From Bacteroidales bacterium UBA5536 (GTDB lineage Bacteria; Bacteroidota; Bacteroidia; Bacteroidales; F082), in NCBI GenBank assembly GCA_002426795.1, contig DINQ01000015.1, positions 1 to 64,000 of the forward strand: a stretch of DNA of 64,000 nt. Direction: 5' to 3'. Numbering within the stretch: position 1 is the stretch's first letter; each line of letters begins with the position of its first letter. Both the position numbers and the translations under genes were made by a program. This document shows positions 26,997 through 32,829 of this stretch, piece by piece. A model generated the notes under the pieces. It worked only from the letters and a program-made list of their open reading frames with translations, had not been told where the DNA came from and made no database searches.

Positions 26997-27004
26997 TACC
27001 TTTG
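26997..27004 (+). promoter_or_regulatory. -7 promoter element of gltX
   Basis: TACCTTTG, 19 nt before the gltX ATG. No TTG at the ideal distance is seen (closest is CTG with a 24-nt gap). Confidence 0.55.
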
Positions 27005-27023
27005 CGGCCAAATTCAGACCTTT

Positions 27024-28544
27024 ATGACAAACAAACCCGTTCGCGTACGTTTCGCGCCCAGTCCGACCGGACCGCTCCACATTGGTGGTGTTAGAACTGC
27101 TTTGTATAATTACCTGTTTGCCAAACAGCATGGCGGAAAAATGATTCTCCGCATCGAAGATACTGACCAAACACGTTTTGTTCCAGGTGCCGAGCAGTAC
27201 ATCATCGATTCGCTGGCCTGGTGTGGCATTCAGTTCGACGAGAGCGTGGTGAATGATGGCCCTTTTGGTCCTTATCGCCAGAGCGACCGCAAAAGTCTGT
27301 ATGAGCAATACAGTGACGAGTTGGTGGCCTCAGGAAACGCTTACCTGGCATTCGATACGGCCGAAGAACTCGATGCACTGCGTAAAGCAGCTGAACAAGA
27401 GAAAAAGACTTTTATCTACAATGCCGAAACGCGCAAATCGCTTCGCAACAGTCTCAATATGAGCAAACAGGAAGTGATAGATCGCCTGAAAGACAACGAA
27501 CCTTATGTAGTTCGTTTCTTGATACCGGAAGCCAGCGAAGTAGTGATGAACGACCTCATCCGAGGGCAAATCAGTGTGCGTACCGAGACTCTTGACGATA
27601 AAGTACTGTTCAAATCGGATGGTATGCCTACATACCACCTGGCTAACATTGTTGACGATCACCTAATGGAAATCACGCATGTGATCCGTGGAGAAGAATG
27701 GCTTCCCTCGCTTCCATTGCATGTTTTGCTGTATGAGGCTTTCAGCTGGGAAAAACCAGAATTTGCGCATTTACCTTTGCTGCTCAAACCCGATGGCAAC
27801 GGTAAGCTGAGCAAACGCGACGGCGACCGCCTTGGTTTCCCGGTTTTCCCGATGGAATGGGTTGACCCGAAAAGTGGTGAAAAATCATCCGGCTACCGCG
27901 AGAGTGGCTATTTTGCTGACGCCTTCATCAATATGCTCGCCTTGCTTGGCTGGAATCCGGGCACCGATCAGGAAATATTCACCATTGACGAACTGATTGC
28001 AGCCTTTTCGCTGGAACGAGTTGGCAAATCGGGCGCTAAATTCGATCCCGAAAAAACCAAGTGGTTTAACCATCAATACCTCGTTCAGAAAAGTGATGTC
28101 GTTCTGGCTGAACAATTTATGCCGTTTCTTCAAGAAAAAGGTGTTGAAGTTAATCCTTCTCAGGTCGAAAAAGTGGTGGGTCTGGTGAAAGAGCGCGTGC
28201 AGTTTGTAAAAGAACTTTGGGAAGAAAGTTATTTCTTTTTCGTTGCGCCTTCAAGTTACGATGAACAGGTAGTGAAAAAACGGTGGAAGGAAAACAGCGG
28301 GGCTCAGCTTACCGATCTGGCCCAGGTTATTCAGGCTGTCGATCCCTTTGAAAGTGCTGCCATTGACGAAGCCATAAAAAACCACATCACTGCCAATGAG
28401 CTCTCGATGGGTGCCGTGATGAATGCGCTTCGTTTGTTGCTCGTAGGTGCTGCAAAGGGACCCCATCTGGGCGATATCATGGCCATTATCGGCAAAGAAG
28501 AAACACTAAAGCGTATCGAAAACGGGATCAAGATTCTTGGATAA
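27024..28544 (+). CDS. gltX: Glutamyl-tRNA synthetase
   Basis: 506 residues. It charges tRNA-Glu with glutamate. The class I signature is APSPTGPLHIGGVRTALYNY, and the second ATP-site motif KLSKRDGDRLG is complete. After KLSKR the sequence carries the insertion common in Bacteroidetes GltX (FPVFPMEWVDPKSGEKSSGY). Length and both motifs indicate a functional discriminating enzyme. folB follows 20 bp downstream and the CWC protein overlaps folB, so the three form an operon from the promoter at 26997. Confidence 0.97.
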   Translation: MTNKPVRVRFAPSPTGPLHIGGVRTALYNYLFAKQHGGKMILRIEDTDQTRFVPGAEQYIIDSLAWCGIQFDESVVNDGPFGPYRQSDRKSLYEQYSDELVASGNAYLAFDTAEELDALRKAAEQEKKTFIYNAETRKSLRNSLNMSKQEVIDRLKDNEPYVVRFLIPEASEVVMNDLIRGQISVRTETLDDKVLFKSDGMPTYHLANIVDDHLMEITHVIRGEEWLPSLPLHVLLYEAFSWEKPEFAHLPLLLKPDGNGKLSKRDGDRLGFPVFPMEWVDPKSGEKSSGYRESGYFADAFINMLALLGWNPGTDQEIFTIDELIAAFSLERVGKSGAKFDPEKTKWFNHQYLVQKSDVVLAEQFMPFLQEKGVEVNPSQVEKVVGLVKERVQFVKELWEESYFFFVAPSSYDEQVVKKRWKENSGAQLTDLAQVIQAVDPFESAAIDEAIKNHITANELSMGAVMNALRLLLVGAAKGPHLGDIMAIIGKEETLKRIENGIKILG

Positions 28545-28564
28545 TAACTAATAAAACACTGCGC

Positions 28565-28915
28565 ATGGCTGTAATTTCAATTGAAGGGATGGAGTTTTTT
28601 GCCTACCACGGCTGCTTTGCCGAAGAGCAGCTGATCGGCACCTGGTTTGTTGTCGATCTGTTTCTGGAAGTAGACACAACTACTGCCGAGCAAAGCGACC
28701 GCCTTGAAGAAACTGTCAACTACATGTCTGTTTATCAGCTTGTAAAAGCCCAGATGATGGTGAATTCGAAGCTGCTCGAACATGTTGGCCGACGCATTAT
28801 CAATGCTGTACGCGATGCTTTCCCAACTGTAGAACATGCCAAGCTCAAAATACGTAAAATGAATCCACCCCTGGGTGGAAAAATGGATTTTGTCAGCTTA
28901 ACCCTCGAAGGATGA
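28565..28915 (+). CDS. folB: Dihydroneopterin aldolase
   Basis: 116 residues, standard size. It converts dihydroneopterin to 6-hydroxymethyl-dihydropterin in folate synthesis. Family markers are GMEFFAYHGCFAEEQLIGTWFVVDL at the N-terminus, LEETVNYMSVYQLVK with the substrate-binding region, LLEHVGRRI, and the C-terminal KMNPPLGGKMDFV carrying the catalytic lysine region. It lies in the gltX operon and its stop overlaps the next start. Confidence 0.95.
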   Translation: MAVISIEGMEFFAYHGCFAEEQLIGTWFVVDLFLEVDTTTAEQSDRLEETVNYMSVYQLVKAQMMVNSKLLEHVGRRIINAVRDAFPTVEHAKLKIRKMNPPLGGKMDFVSLTLEG

Positions 28916-29124
28916 TGCGATTGATTGCACCCGAAATATGCCCGCGCTGCGGTGCCAGCTTCGATTGTGGCAAATCTGGCAAATGCTGGTGCTACGAAGT
29001 CGATACCAGCACCAGTCTGCTCGAAGAAATCAACGATACATACGACCGTTGTCTGTGTCCGGCCTGTTTGAACGAGCTCAACGAAAAAAGCAAGGTAAAA
29101 AACTTGGCCAATCCAACGGAATAA
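28912..29124 (+). CDS. Small cysteine-rich CWC-family protein
   Basis: 70 residues with six cysteines: CPRC near the N-terminus, then CGKSGKCWC, then CLCPAC. This Cys-Trp-Cys pattern identifies the cysteine-rich CWC family, a putative zinc-binding protein of unknown function. The start overlaps the folB stop by 4 bp, and the tRNA-Cys promoter begins inside its last codons. Confidence 0.85.
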   Translation: MMRLIAPEICPRCGASFDCGKSGKCWCYEVDTSTSLLEEINDTYDRCLCPACLNELNEKSKVKNLANPTE

Positions 29125-29134
29125 TCTATCTTTG
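29104..29134 (+). promoter_or_regulatory. Promoter of tRNA-Cys (-33/-7)
   Basis: TTG (29104-29106), 20-nt spacer, TATCTTTG (29127-29134): a complete Bacteroidetes promoter 15 nt before the tRNA 5' end. Confidence 0.75.
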
Positions 29135-29149
29135 CACCCCTGTAAAAAC

Positions 29150-29220
29150 GGTCTCGTGGCCGAGTGGCTAGGCAGCGGTCTGCAAAACCGTGTACAGCGG
29201 TTCGAATCCGCTCGAGACCT
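29150..29220 (+). tRNA. tRNA-Cys (anticodon GCA)
   Basis: The 7-bp acceptor stem GGTCTCG pairs perfectly with CGAGACC (29213-29219). The anticodon loop holds GCA within GGTCTGCAAAACC, and the T-loop is TTCGAATC. The discriminator is T at 29220, as expected for tRNA-Cys. The CCA tail is not encoded. An intrinsic terminator follows. Confidence 0.97.
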
Positions 29221-29263
29221 CACAATGGGAAAAAGGATCGCAACCTAATGTTGCAGTATAATG

Positions 29264-29296
29264 AAAAAGAGCTTTTTATGAAAGCTCTTTTTTTGT
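29264..29296 (+). terminator. Intrinsic terminator after tRNA-Cys
   Basis: A 12-bp stem (AAAAAGAGCTTT with AAAGCTCTTTTT) around a 5-nt loop, followed by more T's. Confidence 0.8.
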
Positions 29297-29333
29297 TTAT
29301 GGCATTTCGTATAGTCAAATCAATTTCTACAAA

Positions 29334-29362
29334 CAAAAAAATCGCCGGTTTTCACCAGCGAT
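29334..29362 (-). terminator. Intrinsic terminator after tRNA-Thr
   Basis: In the minus direction an 8-bp stem (ATCGCTGG with CCGGCGAT, one G-T pair) is followed by seven T's, starting 4 nt beyond the tRNA CCA end. Confidence 0.8.
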
Positions 29363-29365
29363 TCT

Positions 29366-29441
29366 TGGAGCCTTCCACGGGACTCGAACCCGCGACCTGC
29401 TCATTACGAGTGAGCTGCTCTACCAACTGAGCTAAGAAGGC
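29366..29441 (-). tRNA. tRNA-Thr (anticodon CGT)
   Basis: The acceptor stem GCCTTCT pairs with GGAAGGC (last pair T-G). The anticodon stem GCTCA/TGAGC holds the loop CTCGTAA, giving anticodon CGT for ACG codons. The T-loop is TTCGAGTC. The 3' CCA is encoded (29368-29366). Two 70-bp tandem units containing tRNA 5'-half relics lie just upstream, between it and its predicted promoter. Confidence 0.96.
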
Positions 29442-29457
29442 GCAATATGTCAAACCC

Positions 29458-29511
29458 TCATTACATTGAGCTGCTCTTCCTCCCGATAACTATCGGGAGA
29501 GCTAAGAAGGC
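29458..29511 (-). pseudogene. tRNA-Thr 5'-half relic 1 with palindrome in the D-loop
   Basis: Read on the minus strand it starts with the tRNA 5' end (GCCTTCTTAGCTC). The D-loop is replaced by a 20-bp palindrome (CTCCCGATAACTATCGGGAG, 29480-29499), and the relic then resumes with AGAGCAGCTCAATGTAATGAG. The anticodon region resembles tRNA-Thr(TGT) lacking one T. The 3' half (variable, T-arm, acceptor strand) is missing, so it cannot be a working tRNA. Confidence 0.75.
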
Positions 29512-29527
29512 GCAATATGTCAAACCC

Positions 29528-29581
29528 TCATTACATTGAGCTGCTCTAACTCCCGATAACTATCTGGAGAGCTAAGAAGGC
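29528..29581 (-). pseudogene. tRNA-Thr 5'-half relic 2 with palindrome in the D-loop
   Basis: A near-identical second copy of relic 1. Its palindrome (29550-29569) has a mismatch (TATCTGGAG), indicating that this copy is decaying or older. Confidence 0.75.
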
Positions 29582-29593
29582 CATTTGTGGTTG

Positions 29594-29625
29594 CAAAATT
29601 AGCAATTTCGCATCATCTGAAACAA
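29594..29625 (-). promoter_or_regulatory. Promoter upstream of the tRNA-Thr relics and tRNA-Thr
   Basis: Minus strand TTG (29625-29623), 21-nt spacer, TAATTTTG (29601-29594). The transcript would start near 29588 and run through both relics before reaching the intact tRNA-Thr. Confidence 0.65.
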
Positions 29626-29641
29626 ATCGCTGCTTTCATTT

Positions 29642-29673
29642 TTGTGTCAACTCCTTTCTTCTTCTTATTTTTG
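29642..29673 (+). promoter_or_regulatory. Promoter of the phosphatase gene
   Basis: TTG (29642-29644), 21-nt spacer, TATTTTTG (29666-29673), 20 nt before the ATG at 29694. Confidence 0.65.
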
Positions 29674-29693
29674 TAACCATAACACCACCCATT

Positions 29694-30164
29694 ATGAAAA
29701 ACCGCCTGCTTTTCGTCTGTCTCGGAAATATCTGCCGCTCTCCTGCTGCTGAGGCTATTGTGGCCAAAATGGCTGATGAAAAAGGATTGAATCTTGAAGT
29801 GGATTCAGCAGGCACTTCGGCTTGGCATGCCGGCGAAAGAGCCGACAGACGTATGCGTCTGACTGCCAGAGAAAGGGGTTACAACATCACTTCGATCTCG
29901 CGTCCGTTTATTCCTTCCGATTTTGAAGAATTTGATATGATTATCGCCATGGACGACCAAAATTACTTCCACCTGCGCGAACAGGCCCGCACCCAGCAGG
30001 AAGTAGAAAAAATTTTCAGAATGCGAGAATTTTTTAAAGACCAGTCCTTTGACCATGTACCTGATCCCTATTACGGAGGCGCAGATGGCTTCAATCAGGT
30101 GATTGACCTGTTAGAAGGTGCATCGGTAAACCTGATTGATCACCTCAGTAAACAGGAGGGCTGA
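29694..30164 (+). CDS. Low-molecular-weight protein tyrosine phosphatase
   Basis: 156 residues. The P-loop CLGNICRSP (C-x5-R-S) lies near the N-terminus and the general-acid loop DPYYGG near residue 122; both catalytic elements are intact. LMW-PTPs dephosphorylate protein tyrosines, often BY-kinases of capsule export. The 148-residue membrane protein starts on the last base of its stop codon (TGATG), so the two are coupled. No BY-kinase is present in the window. Confidence 0.95.
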   Translation: MKNRLLFVCLGNICRSPAAEAIVAKMADEKGLNLEVDSAGTSAWHAGERADRRMRLTARERGYNITSISRPFIPSDFEEFDMIIAMDDQNYFHLREQARTQQEVEKIFRMREFFKDQSFDHVPDPYYGGADGFNQVIDLLEGASVNLIDHLSKQEG

Positions 30165-30610
30165 TGGGTGTAATTCGCTTCCTGACCATCGCTTTCCTGG
30201 CCAGTATAAGGTTGTTGATGACAGCTCCTGTTGCTTTTCTGGCCGGTATGAGCCTGACGGAAACGATTATTGCCGTCAACACAGGCGGACTGATCGGTTT
30301 TGTGGTGTTCTATTTTCTGAGCGACCTGATTCAATACCGCAGAAGCATCGGCATCAAAAACAACAAGCCTGTAAATTCCCGTAAGGCCGGGAAAAAAATC
30401 AGGCGCATCCGCCGGATTATCAGCTACCGTAACAAGGTCGGTCCCTGGCCACTGATCCTTACAGCACCATTTTTGTCGGTTCCGGTTGGCGCATTCGTGA
30501 TCAGAAAGCTCTACAGACGATCGTTTTGGGTGTTTTTAGTTTCACTTTTGGTGATTCTGTTTTGGGGAACACTCTCCTGCCTGTTCTTTTCGCCTGTTGG
30601 CCTGATCTGA
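30164..30610 (+). CDS. Small integral membrane protein of unknown function
   Basis: 148 residues with helices at about 5-28, 34-55, 95-113 and 120-143, separated by a strongly basic cytoplasmic loop (KAGKKIRRIRRIISYRNK). It is coupled to the phosphatase by a TGATG overlap, so it may be its membrane partner or substrate, but nothing in the sequence proves this. Its last 69 bp overlap the 3' end of the convergent HEAT-like gene. Confidence 0.75.
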   Translation: MGVIRFLTIAFLASIRLLMTAPVAFLAGMSLTETIIAVNTGGLIGFVVFYFLSDLIQYRRSIGIKNNKPVNSRKAGKKIRRIRRIISYRNKVGPWPLILTAPFLSVPVGAFVIRKLYRRSFWVFLVSLLVILFWGTLSCLFFSPVGLI

Positions 30611-31195
30611 TTTTCGCAAAGCAGCCATAATTTTGCTTCCCCGCGATTTAAATCCGGCCGATCCATGTGCCAGCAAGGTTTCAATATTCAAAATCACTTC
30701 GGGTGCCAATTCAGGTTCGATGAGACAGATGCGATACAAGACCTGCATGGCGTTGCAGCGAACAGCAATGGCATGCGATTCGCTGACCATCCAGCGCAGA
30801 CAAGCGTCAAACAGTTTGCCCAGCTGCTCATCGTCGTCCTCGTCCGACAATTTTCCACTTTCGATAATCCGCAATAAGCTGCGTCGCACACTGTCAGATT
30901 CAGTTGCCAAAACAGCTTGTATCATTTGCTGTTGATAGGGGAGTAGCGCCTCAGATTCCAGATCGTATAAATTACTCAGCAGCCATGCAGCCCGCATTGC
31001 GCTTTGGGCATCACCCTGGTTGATAATCTCAAAAATAAGTGGTAACAATCGTTCGTCCTTCATCAAAAGGCCGCAAATCATTTTCATGTGGGCTTTCGAA
31101 GGGTGTTTGTTTAACAACACAAGTAATTCCGATTTTGCCTGTTCACGCGCTTCACCGGCCTCTTTCATAGCCTGTTGACATTTTATTGGGTGCAT
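30542..31195 (-). CDS. HEAT-repeat-like helical protein
   Basis: 217 residues starting at the ATG at 31195; a TTG at 31222 would add nine. It consists of repeated amphipathic helix pairs (AMRAAWLLSNLYDLESEALLPY, then SVRRSLLRIIE, then IAVRCNAMQVLYRICLIEPELAPEV), the layout of HEAT/armadillo scaffolds. No catalytic motif, signal or membrane helix is visible. The C-terminus is basic and polar (NRRKEQAGECSPKQNHQK) and its coding bases overlap the convergent membrane-protein gene. A protein-binding role is the best guess. Confidence 0.75.
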   Translation of the reverse strand: MHPIKCQQAMKEAGEAREQAKSELLVLLNKHPSKAHMKMICGLLMKDERLLPLIFEIINQGDAQSAMRAAWLLSNLYDLESEALLPYQQQMIQAVLATESDSVRRSLLRIIESGKLSDEDDDEQLGKLFDACLRWMVSESHAIAVRCNAMQVLYRICLIEPELAPEVILNIETLLAHGSAGFKSRGSKIMAALRKSDQANRRKEQAGECSPKQNHQK

Positions 31196-31209
31196 TTCGT
31201 CACCAAATG

Positions 31210-31217
31210 GTATCTTT
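31210..31217 (+). promoter_or_regulatory. -7 promoter element of the thioesterase gene
   Basis: TATCTTTG, with a TTG 22 nt upstream. It lies between the divergent HEAT-like and thioesterase genes, 51 nt before the ATG at 31269. Confidence 0.5.
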
Positions 31218-31268
31218 GACAAAGATAAACATCAAATAGACTTCAATACCTCATATACCTTCAGAAGA

Positions 31269-31670
31269 ATGAAACAAGCCTTTAGCCTCGAACTCAAAGT
31301 ACGCGATTACGAATGCGACATGCAGGGCGTTGTAAACAACGCCAACTACCAGCACTATCTCGAACATGCACGTCATGAATTTTTACACGAGATCAAGCTC
31401 GATTTTGCCCGACTCAATGATGAAGGTATCTTATTGGTGGTGAAGCGCATCGAAATCGATTACCACTTTCCGCTCAGAAGTGGCGACATCTTTAATGTGA
31501 CCTGCACCCCTGAGCGCATTTCGCCCCTGCGTTTTGGTTTTAACCAGCAGATTGTGCGCATCAGCGACAACAAACCAATTATTTCGGCCAAAGTGATCGG
31601 AACGGCCATCAACAAACAAGGCCGGCCATTTTTGCCAGAGGAAATCGATAAGGCCTTTCAAAACGAATAA
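31269..31670 (+). CDS. Acyl-CoA thioesterase, YbgC/4-hydroxybenzoyl-CoA family
   Basis: 133 residues of a single hot-dog fold. The family signature is VRDYECDMQGVVNNANYQHYLEHAR: the catalytic Asp of the YbgC-type motif (Y-x-x-D-x-x-G-x-V-x-N) is D near residue 18. The remaining strands (VVKRIEIDYHFPLRSGD) are standard. It would hydrolyse short or medium acyl-CoA or acyl-ACP thioesters; substrate is not predictable. It is probably a single-gene unit. Confidence 0.92.
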   Translation: MKQAFSLELKVRDYECDMQGVVNNANYQHYLEHARHEFLHEIKLDFARLNDEGILLVVKRIEIDYHFPLRSGDIFNVTCTPERISPLRFGFNQQIVRISDNKPIISAKVIGTAINKQGRPFLPEEIDKAFQNE

Positions 31671-31763
31671 TAAACGGCTGCCAGCGTAGAAAGATTTGTC
31701 AGCGACAAGCTTCTGATAAAAACACCAGAAGTTTTATCTTCGTGTTTTGCTATACGGTGTTGC

Positions 31764-32615
31764 ATGAAGAAATCTGTTAGCTTACTTTTTTTTATCCTTT
31801 TCTTTTCGACGCTCTGCGCACAGCAGCATGTATGGCTTCCGGCTGGCAGTGTTTTTCCTGCTCTGACGCTCGACTACCGCGAGCCGCATGTGGCAGGTTC
31901 GCTTTATGCCCTGCACAGCAATAAAAAGTGGCAAGACCGCATGTTTGCCAATTTTTCGGTCGGATTTAGCCGCAACATCATCCGCTGGACCAAAGACAAT
32001 CGACAGCAAGAACTGGGTTTCGAACTGTTTGTGATGACCCAGTTTCTGTTTGAAAATCCACTTGGCCGCTTTCAGGTCAACCTCTTTTCTAATGAGTTTA
32101 AAGTTGGCGTGCATTACCAATGGCAAAACAATGAAAAGTGGCGCTACAGGCTCAGGCTCTACCATATTTCGGATCACCTGGGCGACGACTTTATCTACCG
32201 CTTTTTGGTGAACGACTACGTGGACAACCTCCGCATTTATGAAGTGCTCGATCTGAGTGTAGTCAGGCTTACGCCCCACTGGAAACTATATGCCTCAGCC
32301 GGAGTGATTCCGCATTCAGCCTACGAAAGGCTTCCATTGCTGGGCGAAATGGGTTTCGAGTGGAAGAAATCCATCAACGGCCACGACTGGTTACAATGGT
32401 TTGTAGGCGGGCACGCTCAGTTTGAGCAGGAAACAGGCTTTTATCCAGGTACACGACTGGCTTTCGGTATCATACTGGGCAAACCCGGGCATGCGCCTTT
32501 TACCATCCTGCTCGATGGCTATCAGGGCTATCTGCCTTTCAGCCTGTATGACAAAGTAAAAGTAGGCTGGATAGGAGGAAGCATCAGCTTTCAACCCATC
32601 AGAGGATGGTTCTGA
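31764..32615 (+). CDS. Exported DUF1207-family protein
   Basis: 283 residues with a signal peptide ending at TLCAQ. The mature part is a beta-rich outer-membrane-like domain with the DUF1207 pattern: LPAGSVFPALTLDYREP at the start, YHISDHLGDDFIYR in the middle (the family's most conserved block), then alternating strands to the C-terminus. The function of the family is unknown; an outer-membrane barrel is likely. No operon partner is evident. Confidence 0.8.
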   Translation: MKKSVSLLFFILFFSTLCAQQHVWLPAGSVFPALTLDYREPHVAGSLYALHSNKKWQDRMFANFSVGFSRNIIRWTKDNRQQELGFELFVMTQFLFENPLGRFQVNLFSNEFKVGVHYQWQNNEKWRYRLRLYHISDHLGDDFIYRFLVNDYVDNLRIYEVLDLSVVRLTPHWKLYASAGVIPHSAYERLPLLGEMGFEWKKSINGHDWLQWFVGGHAQFEQETGFYPGTRLAFGIILGKPGHAPFTILLDGYQGYLPFSLYDKVKVGWIGGSISFQPIRGWF

Positions 32616-32760
32616 GAAGCTGTTATTGACATCGTTTTATTTTCCCCATTTTTTTACTTTTGAACAAAACATATCACTTATTGTTTATCTTTTGAATTAA
32701 ATTGTTAAACAACATATTTATCAAATAGCCCATAATAATCTAAAAATCATTTTTTTTGAC

Positions 32761-32792
32761 AAAACATAGGGTAAATAACCATAATAGCTGTC
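32761..32792 (+). promoter_or_regulatory. Third, variant copy of the candidate ECF promoter
   Basis: AAAACATAGGGT (32761-32772), 16 nt, TGTC (32789-32792). It differs from the fecR copy at two positions and by one spacer base, and both copies continue TGTCTA. The site ends 37 nt before the ATG of the 1493-residue T9SS gene. A TAnnTTTG element (TACTTTTG, 32655-32662) lies 167 nt before that ATG and may be an alternative promoter. Confidence 0.45.
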
Positions 32793-32829
32793 TATAGCAA
32801 TATCTTAAACAACTAATAACGATCAACTC

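Larger units (their letters stand above)
29431..29581 (-). repeat. Two 70-bp tandem repeats (plus an 11-bp partial third) adjoining tRNA-Thr
   Basis: The block GCTAAGAAGG recurs at exactly 29431, 29501 and 29571. Units 29431-29500 and 29501-29570 differ at only a few positions. Each contains the reverse complement of a tRNA 5' end, a spacer (GCAATATGTCAAACCC), a tRNA-like D/anticodon segment and a 20-bp palindrome. Confidence 0.9.

Noticed and set aside
29431..29581. tRNA-like repeats considered as functional tRNA genes or as a CRISPR
   Set aside because: They lack the T-arm and 3' acceptor strand and contain a palindrome in the D-loop; spacing reflects a simple 70-bp tandem duplication, not spacers.
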